64,000 nt of DNA from Aliidiomarina sedimenti (lineage in GTDB: Bacteria > Pseudomonadota > Gammaproteobacteria > Enterobacterales > Alteromonadaceae), in the NCBI RefSeq assembly GCF_003986955.1, contig NZ_PIPN01000002.1:372001-436000 (forward strand), given 5' to 3'. The position numbers and the translations under genes were made by a program. Under the pieces are notes generated by a model. The model had not been told where the DNA came from. It saw only the letters and a program-made list of their open reading frames with translations, and did not search any database. Below, piece by piece: positions 9,478 through 21,091 of the stretch; position 1 is the stretch's first letter; each line of letters begins with the position of its first letter.

Positions 9478-11400
9478 TTACAATGGCCAGAACAGCAGCA
9501 GCGCTGGAATGCCGACGCACAAGACTATCACTTCCAGGGGCACACCGAGGCGCCAGTAGTCACCAAATTTAAACCCACCCGGTCCAAGAATCAGGGTGTT
9601 ATTCTGGTGACCTATCGGGGTCAGAAAGGCACAGGATGCGCCGATTGCCACTGCCATTAAAAACGTGTCGCTATTCACACTGAGGGCGGTCGCGCTACTC
9701 AGTGCAATAGGGCACATGACCGCCGCAGTGGCCGCATTATTCATAAAATCCGACAACACCATGGTAATAATTAAAATCGCCGTCAATGCGATAATGGCAT
9801 TTTCCTGCGCCACCACAGCAAGCAGAAAGTTCGCCAGCAAGTCTGCGGTGCCGGTACTGATCATGGCGCCAGCAACCGGGATCAAAGCCGCTAATAACAC
9901 GATTACCGGCCAGTCAATCGCCGAGTATATCTTACGAGGCGCTACGACTTTCAGTGCCATCACAGCCAGCGTGCCAGCGGCAAAGGTAATTGCAGCAGGA
10001 AGCAAACCAAATGCAGCGCCTGCGATAGACCCGGCCATCACCAGGCTTGCCAGCATCGCTTTACGCTTATTAGGAACGCGAATCGAGCGCTCCGCCAACG
10101 GCACACAACCAAACACCGATGCAAACTCTGCCAGCGCCTCTGAATCGCCTTGCATCAGTAGTACATCACCAGCCCGCAGCCGCGTGTGCCGTATGCGCCG
10201 AATATTATGAGTACCCTGGCGTGAAACCGCCAGTAAATTTACCGAATAACGGGTCCGCAATGCCAGCTCGCTGGCGGCGCGTCCAATAATGTCTCCATCC
10301 GGTAACACCGCCAGCTCCAGTATAACAACATCGCCAGCCGCCTTTTGCCGCGCGTCTTCTTTTTCATCCGCGGTCTGATCTTCATCATCCAGCGCGTCAG
10401 TACCCCGCGAGTAAGCAGTCACCCGACGGCCCATAAAGGCCTTCGGTTTAACTTTCGGCGACGGATTCACTGCGTCCTCTTCCTCTCCGTTGTCCTCCTC
10501 GCGTTTGGGCCGCTGACTTTCTTCAAGTTTTAACCCCAGGCTGGACAGCGCAGCACCAAGACTTTCCGGATCCGCTTCAATGACCAGAACATCTTCTGCT
10601 TTCAAGCGACGCTGAGGATGCGGAGCCGTCACTTGCTCGTTGCCACGCAAAATTCCGACCACCTGCGCATCATGTTCGTCTAGCGATTTTTCCAGCTCAT
10701 TAATGCGCAGCCCTTCGGCTTTACTGCCTTCACGGACCCTGACTTCAGTAATATACGCCGCAGTATCGAACCCCGAGGCGTCGGCCCGCTCCCGCGCCGG
10801 CACTAAACGCCAGCCAAGCAAGGCAACAAACACCACACCGGCGAGAGCAATTAAAGCCCCGACGGGCGTGTAATCAAACATAGCGAACCCAGATTGCCCG
10901 TTTTCGATACGAAATCCGGAAACTATCAGGTTGGGAGGGGTACCAATTAACGTGGTCATACCGCCAAGGATTGAGCCGAACGACACCGGCATCAGCACGC
11001 GGCCAGGCGGGAGCTGCAAACGACTGGCTAACTGAATAGCAATGGGCATCAAAAGCGCCATCGCTCCGACGTTATTCATAAAGGCTGACATCAGCGTGGC
11101 GAGCCCCGTCAGCATTGCAATACTGAAGGTCGGCCCGGACTGTTTAGGAAGGACTTTTTGTGCCAGCACGTCAACGGCGCCGGATGCCTGCAGTGCACTA
11201 CTTAACACCAACACACAGGCCACGGTGATAACTGCAGGATGGCCAAATCCGGTAAATGCACTATCTGCCGGCACCAGGCCAAGAAAGACGCAGGCGAGCA
11301 ATGCCCCCAGCGCAACCATGTCATGGCGCCAGTTGCCCCAGATAAACATTACCATGGCAGCCAGCAGTACCAGCAAAATCAGAATTTGGTCGAGGTTCAT
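9478..11400 (-). CDS. SLC13-family permease with two TrkA-C (RCK-C) domains
   Basis: A 640-residue membrane transporter. N- and C-terminal bundles of hydrophobic helices flank a cytoplasmic insert of about 240 residues. The insert holds two RCK-C-like domains (about 207-290 and 355-435), separated by an acidic, charged linker. This layout is typical of SLC13/DASS (CitMHS-like) anion:Na+ symporters. RCK-C domains generally bind small regulatory ligands. The substrate (sulfate, dicarboxylate or other) is undetermined. It follows aroE by 62 bases on the same strand. Confidence 0.85.
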   Translation of the reverse strand: MNLDQILILLVLLAAMVMFIWGNWRHDMVALGALLACVFLGLVPADSAFTGFGHPAVITVACVLVLSSALQASGAVDVLAQKVLPKQSGPTFSIAMLTGLATLMSAFMNNVGAMALLMPIAIQLASRLQLPPGRVLMPVSFGSILGGMTTLIGTPPNLIVSGFRIENGQSGFAMFDYTPVGALIALAGVVFVALLGWRLVPARERADASGFDTAAYITEVRVREGSKAEGLRINELEKSLDEHDAQVVGILRGNEQVTAPHPQRRLKAEDVLVIEADPESLGAALSSLGLKLEESQRPKREEDNGEEEDAVNPSPKVKPKAFMGRRVTAYSRGTDALDDEDQTADEKEDARQKAAGDVVILELAVLPDGDIIGRAASELALRTRYSVNLLAVSRQGTHNIRRIRHTRLRAGDVLLMQGDSEALAEFASVFGCVPLAERSIRVPNKRKAMLASLVMAGSIAGAAFGLLPAAITFAAGTLAVMALKVVAPRKIYSAIDWPVIVLLAALIPVAGAMISTGTADLLANFLLAVVAQENAIIALTAILIITMVLSDFMNNAATAAVMCPIALSSATALSVNSDTFLMAVAIGASCAFLTPIGHQNNTLILGPGGFKFGDYWRLGVPLEVIVLCVGIPALLLFWPL

Positions 11401-11462
11401 AGCGCGCCGTTAATATCCTTTTTGCCTTAGCTTAGCAGTATCGCAAAGAAAGCTCGCTCGTT

Positions 11463-12269
11463 TTACACGCGCAGTGTCTGCAGCGCCTGTTCAATGTCAG
11501 CCTGCACACCGGTCCACAGCTTAAAACTGGCGGCACCCTGAGCAACCAGCATACCCAGGCCATCACTGACCTGAGCAGGTTTACGTAACAGCGAGCGGGC
11601 CGTTTGCAGAAAAGGCACCGCAGCATCAGCGTAACTCAGATCATACGCCAGCCGTGCCTCAGTAAACCACTCGCCGCGCAGATTCGCGACCTGTCCGCCG
11701 TGGCCCCCCGCGGAGGCATTTATAATGATATCAAACGAAGCCCGTTCATCGGTTTCGGTATAGCAACGTAAGCGCTCGTCAGCAAACCGGTCAACAAGCC
11801 GGTGTGCCCTTTCAACCGTCCTGTTGCTGATAACAACGCTCGCCGGGCCAGCCTCCAGTATGGGTTGCAGAATCCCCTGTACCGCGCCGCCAGCGCCGAG
11901 GATCAAAATGCGAGTGCTTGTAATCGAACCGAGCAAACGCTCGAGGTCCGTTAACAGACCCTCACCATCGGTGTTGTCTGCCAGCAAGCTATTGTTTTTG
12001 TGCAAGAGTGTATTCGCAGCACCCGCCCGCAACGCCCGTGGAGTCGCCTGGTCAGCCAGCGACAGTGCCGTTTGCTTATGCGGTAAGGTAATATTGGCGC
12101 CGACACCACCGGCGGCAAAAAACTCACGGAGCTGGTGGGCGAAGGTTGCACTGGGTGCTAAAATAGCGCGGTAATCGACTGCCAGCCCTGCCTGTTGCGC
12201 AAACAACTGATGCAATCTGGGAGACACGCTGTGCGCGATAGGATCGCCGAAAACCGCCAGAGGTATCAT
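11463..12269 (-). CDS. aroE: Shikimate dehydrogenase (NADP+)
   Basis: Reduces 3-dehydroshikimate to shikimate in the aromatic amino acid pathway. The 268-residue protein shows the N-terminal substrate motif (GDPIAHSVSP), catalytic Lys65 in LPHKQ, NTDGEG, and the NADP-binding GAGGAV loop. The ATG overlaps that of the globin gene on the opposite strand by two bases, so its promoter must lie within the globin gene. In many gammaproteobacteria aroE follows hemF directly; here three genes separate them. Confidence 0.95.
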   Translation of the reverse strand: MIPLAVFGDPIAHSVSPRLHQLFAQQAGLAVDYRAILAPSATFAHQLREFFAAGGVGANITLPHKQTALSLADQATPRALRAGAANTLLHKNNSLLADNTDGEGLLTDLERLLGSITSTRILILGAGGAVQGILQPILEAGPASVVISNRTVERAHRLVDRFADERLRCYTETDERASFDIIINASAGGHGGQVANLRGEWFTEARLAYDLSYADAAVPFLQTARSLLRKPAQVSDGLGMLVAQGAASFKLWTGVQADIEQALQTLRV

Positions 12270-12687
12270 GTTTTCTCGCTTTTTTGCTAAATCTAAGACA
12301 GAGGACCCTTACGCAGGCTCGCAATATAGCCAGCTTGGCGGAGACCCCGGCGTCGAGGCCATGGCCAATCGATTCTACGATATCATGGAAAGCGAGCCTG
12401 CTGTGCACGCTTTACTGGCGTTGCATCCGCAACCGCTCGATAGCGTTCGAGGGCGTTTCTTTGATTTCCTCAGCGGCTGGTTGGGCGGGCCGCAACGCTT
12501 TGTCGAAAAGTATGGCCATCCACGTTTACGCGCTCGCCATTTGCCTTTTAAAATCGACGAGAGCATGCGTGACCAATGGCTTTACTGCATGTATCAGGTC
12601 ATTGACGAACAAGTTGATGACACCCTGCTTAAACAGCAGTTACGCGCTCAGTTCACTCAACTTGCTCATCATATGATCAACAGCTAA
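12268..12687 (+). CDS. Truncated hemoglobin, group II (YjbI-like)
   Basis: A 139-residue single-domain 2/2 globin. The stretch HPRLRARHLPF holds the likely proximal histidine (RARH). The Trp in MRDQWLYCM matches the G8 position typical of group II. Group II proteins bind O2 or NO and are linked to redox or nitrosative stress. The start, ATG 12268, follows AGAGG at 12260-12263. No other in-frame start precedes the conserved core. It is the only plus-strand gene within an otherwise leftward run from 18.1 to 7.5 kb. Confidence 0.85.
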   Translation: MFSRFFAKSKTEDPYAGSQYSQLGGDPGVEAMANRFYDIMESEPAVHALLALHPQPLDSVRGRFFDFLSGWLGGPQRFVEKYGHPRLRARHLPFKIDESMRDQWLYCMYQVIDEQVDDTLLKQQLRAQFTQLAHHMINS

Positions 12688-12694
12688 GCCGCTG

Positions 12695-13390
12695 TTAGTC
12701 TTTTTCCTGCTTTGCTTTCAAGCGTTCAATACGTCCCTGATAGCCTGTTTTAGTCCCATCTTTCAGACCATAATCCAGTGCTTGCTCACAGACCGAAATG
12801 GCTTCGGCATATTGCCCGCGTTCACCCAGCACACTGGCATAATGTTTGAAGGTACTCACCTGCGGTAACTTCCCGCCATTAACCTGCGCCAATCGCTCCC
12901 GGATATGCTCGAACTCATCCAGATGTGCCTGTGCATAATGCATCAGTGCAATCCGGCCTTGCTCAGTATCGCGTTCGCGATAGCAGGTATCGACAATTTG
13001 CTGGTACAAACGATGTCGCGCTAACGGATCGGTTGTTTCGGCCAGCCCCGCCGCCTGCGGTTCTACTTCGCCCGGTACTGGCGGTGCGCTGTTGGTAGCA
13101 ACACCAGCGCCGGCTGCCCGTTCAAGGTCACTCTTGGTAGCCTCACCAGCCTTTTCAATGTGTGCTTTTTCGGCCGCTTTGACTGTCGCTTGTTGCGCTT
13201 CCGCCTCACCTGTAGCGGAGGCTTCAATAGCAGTACTGTCCGTTTGTTCTGTTCTGGTTGTCTCTGCTGCCGTTTTCTCTGCTGAGTGAGTAACAGGTTC
13301 ACTATTATTCACCTGGCGTTTAACCACTATACTTCTGGCCACTATTGCCACGACAGCAATAACAGCAACGAACATTAAAAAGTTAATCAT
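12695..13390 (-). CDS. Membrane-anchored TPR-like hypothetical protein
   Basis: About 231 residues, starting at ATG 13390; a TTG seven codons upstream is the alternative. One N-terminal transmembrane helix is followed by a low-complexity Ala/Glu/Thr-rich linker of about 90 residues. A helical C-terminus resembles a tetratricopeptide unit (HYASVLGERGQYAEAISVCE). This suggests an inner-membrane protein with a protein-binding domain. I do not recognise a named family. It lies 27 bases after rluF on the same strand and converges on the globin gene. Confidence 0.6.
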   Translation of the reverse strand: MINFLMFVAVIAVVAIVARSIVVKRQVNNSEPVTHSAEKTAAETTRTEQTDSTAIEASATGEAEAQQATVKAAEKAHIEKAGEATKSDLERAAGAGVATNSAPPVPGEVEPQAAGLAETTDPLARHRLYQQIVDTCYRERDTEQGRIALMHYAQAHLDEFEHIRERLAQVNGGKLPQVSTFKHYASVLGERGQYAEAISVCEQALDYGLKDGTKTGYQGRIERLKAKQEKD

Positions 13391-13417
13391 CGGTAGAGTC
13401 CCATTTACCAATGCAGA

Positions 13418-15803
<2,386 letters not shown>

Positions 15804-15904
15804 CGGGGGTTCTCCTTAATCGCGCTAACGTTGAGCCTGTTATTTTTGCAGGTATAGCGCGGGACAATCGCGCGTTTAACAAAACACAGGTGAATAGTTG
15901 GTTA

Positions 15905-16462
15905 TTATAAAGGCTTTGACTTGTAATCGCAGGTCTTTTGCGGACAACTCAGGCGTTTACCTGCGGCAGATGCTTTTTCCACCAAAACCGGATAACCACA
16001 GTCCGGACAGGGCTGTGCAACAGGCTTTTGATTGAGCGCGAACTTGCAGCTTGGGTATCTGTTACATGGGTAAAAGTGTTTACCAAATTTATTTGTTCGT
16101 TCAACCAACTGACCCTTGCCGCATTGCGGACAATCGCACAATGGGCTTTCAGGGTCTGGCTCCGGATCTGCCATGTAGTCGCACAACGGAAATCCACTAC
16201 AACCGATAAAGAACCCATAACGGCCTTTTTTCAGTAACAGGGGTTTTTCACACAGGGGGCAAAAGCTATCAGGCAGAGGCTCGGGAGCGAATGCCTCTTC
16301 TTCATGCAGAGATCGGGTATATGTGCACTGGGGGTACGATTTACACCCCCAAAAGCTGTTTTGGCCAATATGCTTAATAACTAAAGAGCCCTGACAACGA
16401 GGACAGGGCTCCGAGTTATTCGACTCAGCCAACTCAAATAAGGTATCGTCGCGTCGACTCAT
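15905..16462 (-). CDS. yrdD: Topoisomerase-type C4 zinc-finger protein (YrdD)
   Basis: A 185-residue protein made of four consecutive C4 zinc-ribbon units of the kind found at the C-terminus of topoisomerase I. Each has CPxC near its start and a second Cys pair about 15-20 residues later, for example CPRC then CKSYPQC. No catalytic topoisomerase domain is present. The function is unknown; nucleic-acid binding is likely. It sits three bases after smg, in the conserved smf-smg-yrdD-tsaC order. Confidence 0.9.
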   Translation of the reverse strand: MSRRDDTLFELAESNNSEPCPRCQGSLVIKHIGQNSFWGCKSYPQCTYTRSLHEEEAFAPEPLPDSFCPLCEKPLLLKKGRYGFFIGCSGFPLCDYMADPEPDPESPLCDCPQCGKGQLVERTNKFGKHFYPCNRYPSCKFALNQKPVAQPCPDCGYPVLVEKASAAGKRLSCPQKTCDYKSKPL

Positions 16463-16465
16463 GGC

Positions 16466-16939
16466 CTAGTGAAGGAAGCCTTCTGGCTCTTCAAACAGTA
16501 ACCCTTCCATTTGCGAGTAGGCATCTTCCCGACCTGGCACATTGAAAAGTACCATCAGCACGACCCATTTAAGATCTTCCAGACTAAATTGCTTGGCATC
16601 CAGCTCCATTACCCGATCCATCACCATCTCACGGGTGCTGAAATCGAGTACGCCGATTTGCCCGAGGTACATCAGGAAGCCCTGGCTCGATGTATCTAAG
16701 CGCGCCTGCTCATCGGCGGTAAATACCCGAAACGCGGCCTGAGGCGACGTTTGCAGATAGGGTGTTTTACCGCTGTCCTGTAAGTCTGCAAGACGCTCTA
16801 GCCACGCCAGTGCTTTATTGATTTCCTGGTGGTGAAACCCGGCCCGAGTTAACTCATCGGTCAGTTCTTCGTGGTCGACAACCACTTCCATTTCTGAATG
16901 AATGTAGTTCTCAAACAAGTACATGAGGATATCAAACAT
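16466..16939 (-). CDS. smg: Smg (DUF494) family protein
   Basis: A 157-residue acidic, largely helical protein that matches Smg in length, opening ([13 protein letters not shown]) and context. It lies three bases downstream of dprA and three upstream of yrdD. Its biochemical role is not established. Conserved linkage to dprA and yrdD is the main clue. Confidence 0.9.
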   Translation of the reverse strand: MFDILMYLFENYIHSEMEVVVDHEELTDELTRAGFHHQEINKALAWLERLADLQDSGKTPYLQTSPQAAFRVFTADEQARLDTSSQGFLMYLGQIGVLDFSTREMVMDRVMELDAKQFSLEDLKWVVLMVLFNVPGREDAYSQMEGLLFEEPEGFLH

Positions 16940-16942
16940 CGC

Positions 16943-18067
16943 TTATTCCCTCCTCACCCTGACATACCCGCCAGGAACTGCTGTTACCCATCCATCCAAC
17001 TCAAGACTGATGAGCTGGTTCATAACCTCGGCCACTGGCAGGCGGGTACGTTCGACCAGGCTGTCAACGGACGTGGTCTCAAATCCTACGTTAGCTAACA
17101 TTTGCTCGTTTGCCAAGCACGGCTTGCCAGTTACACGCTTTCCTACTATATCGGGCCGCAAGGCTAAAACTTCAAGCGGCGTATTGCAAACTAGTGGCGG
17201 CAATTCATCTAAAATGTCCTGACCACTGGTAATTAGTTTAGCACCCTGCTGAATTAAGCTGTGATTACCGGCGTAACTACTTTGGGTAATGGGCCCGGGG
17301 ACTGCCATCACGCTGCGATTTTGCTCTAGTGCGAAGCGTGCCGTCGCCAGGGAACCGCTGCGAGCGCTGGCTTCGCACACCAGCACCGCCTGGCTAAGAC
17401 CACTTATAATACGGTTACGGCGTAGAAAATGATCGCTTCGCGCCGCCGTGCCAGGGAAAAATTCACTTACCACCAGACCATCGTTTCGCAATTGGTGGTA
17501 CAAGTCTCGCTGCCGTGGGGGATAACAGATATCTGGCCCGGTGCCTAACACCGCTAAGGTAACCCCGCCCGCACTAAGTGCAGCTCGGTGCGCTGCGGCG
17601 TCGACCCCCATCGCCATTCCGCTACAAACCCCCCACCCTGCAGCAACCAGCTCCCCGCTTAGCTGTTCGGTTTGCTCGAGTCCATAAGGGGATGCCCGGC
17701 GACTGCCCACTACTGCAATCAAGGGGTTACCCAGTCGCGCCACATCACCCTCAACAAACAGCAACGGCGGAGCGCGGTCAATCTGTCTCAGGTGCTCAGG
17801 GTATTCACTGCACGCCTGGCTAACCACCGCTCGCTGCTCCCCTTCTTCAAGCCAGGCTACCGCGGCCTTGAGCACCTGTGCAGAGCAGCCGGGAAACTGT
17901 TGACGCCAGAACGACGTTAACCCATCCAACGGCTCCTTCATGTTGTCACCGACAACGATGCGGTGCTTTTCAAGCAGCGTTAATAAGGACCTCGGCGCCA
18001 GAGTTAACGAAATCCAGTCGCTTAGTGCGGCCACTAAAAGTTTTGCCTCAGTATTTGCGTTTAACAT
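16943..18067 (-). CDS. dprA: DNA-processing protein DprA (Smf)
   Basis: Binds incoming single-stranded DNA and loads RecA during natural transformation; it is kept in many bacteria not known to be competent. The Rossmann-like core shows GSRRASPYG and SGMAMGVDAAAH, and a C-terminal winged-helix-like segment follows. I place the start at ATG 18067, behind AAGGA, giving 374 residues. The in-frame ATG at 18100 lies upstream of the transcription start implied by the predicted promoter. First gene of the dprA-smg-yrdD-tsaC-hemF-rluF run. Confidence 0.93.
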   Translation of the reverse strand: MLNANTEAKLLVAALSDWISLTLAPRSLLTLLEKHRIVVGDNMKEPLDGLTSFWRQQFPGCSAQVLKAAVAWLEEGEQRAVVSQACSEYPEHLRQIDRAPPLLFVEGDVARLGNPLIAVVGSRRASPYGLEQTEQLSGELVAAGWGVCSGMAMGVDAAAHRAALSAGGVTLAVLGTGPDICYPPRQRDLYHQLRNDGLVVSEFFPGTAARSDHFLRRNRIISGLSQAVLVCEASARSGSLATARFALEQNRSVMAVPGPITQSSYAGNHSLIQQGAKLITSGQDILDELPPLVCNTPLEVLALRPDIVGKRVTGKPCLANEQMLANVGFETTSVDSLVERTRLPVAEVMNQLISLELDGWVTAVPGGYVRVRRE

Positions 18068-18101
18068 CGAACATCCTTGTTTCACCATTTGTGGAAACAT
18101 A

Positions 18102-18130
18102 TATAGTCAGACAAATTAGCGACATCACAA
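18102..18130 (-). promoter_or_regulatory. dprA: Predicted promoter of the dprA run
   Basis: On the minus strand TTGTGA (18125-18130) is separated by 17 bases from ACTATA (18102-18107). The predicted start of transcription, near 18095, favours the dprA start at 18067 over 18100. Consensus-based. Confidence 0.45.
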
Positions 18131-18246
18131 GGGCGGCACTAGGATTTACGCGCCGTACAGGTTAAAATTAAGCCATTGCGTGTGGTGTTATCTGAAACCC
18201 TGTAACCATACGTCCGAAAGCAATTGCAAGTGAGGCACTATTACCC

Positions 18247-18759
18247 ATGGCGAAGTTAGACATTTTACAATACCCGGATGAGCGTTTACGCACCGTCGCG
18301 AAGCCTGTTGGCGAGGTAGATGACGGGCTGCGAGCTACCATCGACGCCATGTTCGAAACCATGTATGAGTCGAACGGGGTTGGCCTGGCGGCCACTCAGG
18401 TCGACGTACACAAACGTTTTTTTATTGCCGACTGTTCAGAAAATAACGACCAACCACTGGTTTTCATCAATCCCGACATTATTCAACGCGACGGGATGCA
18501 TGAAAATGAGGAAGGCTGCCTGAGTTTTCCAAATGTTTACGCAAAAGTGGAACGTGCCAGTACGGTCACGGTTAAAGCGCTGGATCGGAATGGTGACGAA
18601 TTTGAGATGGAGGCTGAAGGCCTGCTCGCGATTTGCATTCAGCACGAAATAGACCATCTTGAAGGCAAGCTGTTTGTTGACTATTTATCGCCACTGAAGC
18701 GCAGTCGCATTCGCAAAAAGTTAGAGAAAGAAGCCAAACTGGCAGCGCGCCACGCATAG
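18247..18759 (+). CDS. def: Peptide deformylase
   Basis: Removes the formyl group from nascent N-terminal Met using a metal, usually Fe2+. The 170-residue protein has all three active-site motifs: GVGLAATQ (44-51), EGCLS (89-93, ligand Cys91) and HEIDH (133-137). It is followed after 12 bases by fmt, its functional counterpart, in the usual def-fmt-rsmB-trkA order. Confidence 0.97.
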   Translation: MAKLDILQYPDERLRTVAKPVGEVDDGLRATIDAMFETMYESNGVGLAATQVDVHKRFFIADCSENNDQPLVFINPDIIQRDGMHENEEGCLSFPNVYAKVERASTVTVKALDRNGDEFEMEAEGLLAICIQHEIDHLEGKLFVDYLSPLKRSRIRKKLEKEAKLAARHA

Positions 18760-18771
18760 AGGATTAGCATC

Positions 18772-19728
18772 GTGCGAATTATTTTTGCCGGGACTCCGGA
18801 CTTTGCAGCGCGTCATTTAGACGCGCTTATTCATTCTGAGCACGACATTGTCGCCGTTTATACTCAACCAGACCGCCCCGCAGGGCGCGGTAAAAAACTC
18901 CAGCCGAGCGCCGTTAAAACCTTGGCAATGACCCACCAGCTCAAGCTTGAACAACCTGCAAGTCTTAAAGATGAAGATGCGCAGCGTCTGCTCGCCGAGT
19001 ATGAAGCCGATTTAATGGTGGTGGTGGCATACGGGTTGCTGTTACCCCAGGCCGTTCTGGATGTTCCGCGTCTGGGCTGCATTAATGTGCATGGTTCGCT
19101 ACTCCCGCGCTGGCGCGGAGCGGCCCCAATCCAACGGGCCATCTGGGCGGGTGATGAAGTAACCGGGATCACGATTATGCAAATGGATGCCGGACTCGAC
19201 ACTGGCCCAATGCTACTTAAGCATAGTGTCGCCATTGACCCTCAGGAAACATCCGCCACTCTGTATAGCAAGCTAGCCGAATTCGGTCCTCAGGCATTAT
19301 TGGAAGCGGTCACCAAGCTTGAACAGGGTGGGCTGGACGCTGAGCCACAGGATGACAGCGCGGCAACCTACGCCAAAAAACTGCATAAGGATGAAGCGCG
19401 GATTAATTGGCGGGACAATAGCGCGGTATTTATTGAACGTTGCGTGCGCGCCTTTAACCCCTGGCCCGGCACCGAATTCAGCATTGACGGCCAGCGCTTT
19501 AAAGTCTGGCACGCAGAGGTTGTTGATGCGAAGTCCGATCGGCCTGCCGGCACTATTGTGTCAGCGGATAAACAGGGGATCTGTATTGCCACCAGCGACG
19601 GTCAGTTGAATATCACTCAGCTCCAGCCACCCGGTAAGAAAGCAATGGCCGCTGCCGATGTACTGAACGCACGCGCCGATCTGTTTCGCCCGGGTAAGCA
19701 CGTTGATCAGGCCGGGGCAACGCAATGA
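18772..19728 (+). CDS. fmt: Methionyl-tRNA formyltransferase
   Basis: Formylates initiator Met-tRNA using 10-formyl-THF. The 318-residue protein starts at GTG 18772, behind AGAGGA. The catalytic triad is visible: Asn105 and His107 in [12 protein letters not shown], and Asp143 in MDAGLDTG. The C-terminal OB-like tRNA-binding domain is complete. It overlaps rsmB by four bases (ATGA), so the two are probably translationally coupled. Confidence 0.97.
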   Translation: MRIIFAGTPDFAARHLDALIHSEHDIVAVYTQPDRPAGRGKKLQPSAVKTLAMTHQLKLEQPASLKDEDAQRLLAEYEADLMVVVAYGLLLPQAVLDVPRLGCINVHGSLLPRWRGAAPIQRAIWAGDEVTGITIMQMDAGLDTGPMLLKHSVAIDPQETSATLYSKLAEFGPQALLEAVTKLEQGGLDAEPQDDSAATYAKKLHKDEARINWRDNSAVFIERCVRAFNPWPGTEFSIDGQRFKVWHAEVVDAKSDRPAGTIVSADKQGICIATSDGQLNITQLQPPGKKAMAAADVLNARADLFRPGKHVDQAGATQ

Positions 19729-21068
19729 GCCAACCCCATGCGGGAGCATCCGGCGCGCCAGCGCGTGCCGCTGCAGCCTCAGCGTTACAGCAGGTGCTTC
19801 AGCATCAGCGTTCGTTAAATGTAGCTTTGCCTGAAGCGGCGCAGAAATATAAGCTCGCTGCGGCCGACAAAGGACTGGCTCAGGCCATCGCGTTCGGTGT
19901 GCTGCGTGACTTACCGACACTCGAGTGGTTAGTTGCCCAACTCGTCGATAAGCCGCTCAAACCAAAGGTGCGCATTGTTCACTACCTTTTACTGGCCGGC
20001 CTCTACCAGTTACGCAGCATGCGCACCGCGAGCCACGCCGCTATCTCGGCCACCGTTGATGCCGCGGTACTGGTGCGCCAGCAAGGTCTTAAAGGCCTGA
20101 TTAACGCAGTACTGCGCAGCTACCAGCGCAGACAGGATGAGTTTGAAGCTGAGATAAATACAGCGAGCGAACTGAGCGGTAACCATCCAGGCTGGATTAA
20201 AAAACGTTTACAGCAACGTTACCCGCAAAGTTGGCCGCAAATAATCGCCGCCAACCAACAACAACCGCCAATGTGGCTGCGGGTAAACGCTCTCCATCAC
20301 AACGCAACCTCGTACCAGGCATTGTTGACCGAGGCAGGCATTGAAAGTCATAGCTACCCGGGACTTGATCACGGGTTACGTCTGCAGCAACCCCTCGATG
20401 TCGCAACCCTGCCAGGCTTTGCTCAGGGGTGGGTATCAGTCCAGGACGCCGCCGCTCAGTTTGCAGCCCCTTTATTAGGCGCCCAGCCGACTGAAAGAAT
20501 ACTGGATGCTTGCGCGGCTCCAGGCGGAAAAAGTGCGCATATACTTGAAGCTGCGGCGTGTGAGCTGACCGCACTAGATATCGAAGCGAGTCGCCTTGAA
20601 CGGGTCAAAGACAATCTTCAACGACTGGCTCTTAACGCGACTATCGTCGAAGCCGATGCCACCGCCAACGACTGGTGGGATGGCGAGCTTTTTGACCGTA
20701 TTCTGCTCGATGCACCCTGTTCGGCGACGGGTGTTATTCGTCGTCACCCCGACATCAAGTGGTTACGCAGAGAGAGTGATATAGCGGATCTGAGTGACCT
20801 GCAGCAAACCATACTGACCAACCTTTGGTCGATGCTGAAGCCAGGCGGACAGTTACTCTACGCCACCTGTTCGGTGCTGCCAGAAGAGAATCAGCAGCAA
20901 ATTACCCGTTTTATTGACGCAAACAGCGATGCCGAGTGGGACGAATTGCCTCCACCTCCTGCCTGGCTGGCGGTCGACCCGCTTGCCGGCAAAGGCTGGC
21001 AGTTGCTACCGAAAATCGATGGACACGACGGCTTTTATTATGCACGCTTGAAAAAGCAGCAGCATTAA
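19725..21068 (+). CDS. rsmB: 16S rRNA (cytosine-967-C5)-methyltransferase
   Basis: A 447-residue enzyme. An N-terminal NusB-like RNA-binding domain (about residues 10-140) is followed by an RsmB/Nop2-type SAM methyltransferase domain. The SAM loop is [12 protein letters not shown]. The two catalytic-site cysteines are in DAPCSATG (Cys332) and [10 protein letters not shown] (Cys382). It sits between fmt and trkA, as in E. coli (fmt-rsmB-trkA). Confidence 0.96.
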   Translation: MSQPHAGASGAPARAAAASALQQVLQHQRSLNVALPEAAQKYKLAAADKGLAQAIAFGVLRDLPTLEWLVAQLVDKPLKPKVRIVHYLLLAGLYQLRSMRTASHAAISATVDAAVLVRQQGLKGLINAVLRSYQRRQDEFEAEINTASELSGNHPGWIKKRLQQRYPQSWPQIIAANQQQPPMWLRVNALHHNATSYQALLTEAGIESHSYPGLDHGLRLQQPLDVATLPGFAQGWVSVQDAAAQFAAPLLGAQPTERILDACAAPGGKSAHILEAAACELTALDIEASRLERVKDNLQRLALNATIVEADATANDWWDGELFDRILLDAPCSATGVIRRHPDIKWLRRESDIADLSDLQQTILTNLWSMLKPGGQLLYATCSVLPEENQQQITRFIDANSDAEWDELPPPPAWLAVDPLAGKGWQLLPKIDGHDGFYYARLKKQQH

Positions 21069-21091
21069 TGGCATAGGATATACCCGGCACT

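Noticed and set aside
9196-9660. 154-codon open frame opposite the TetR gene and SLC13 3' end
   Set aside because: Spans two real genes on the other strand and has no family features.
9665-10210. 181-codon open frame opposite the SLC13 permease gene
   Set aside because: Antisense shadow of a well-supported transporter; low-complexity Ala/Ser-rich translation and no ribosome site.
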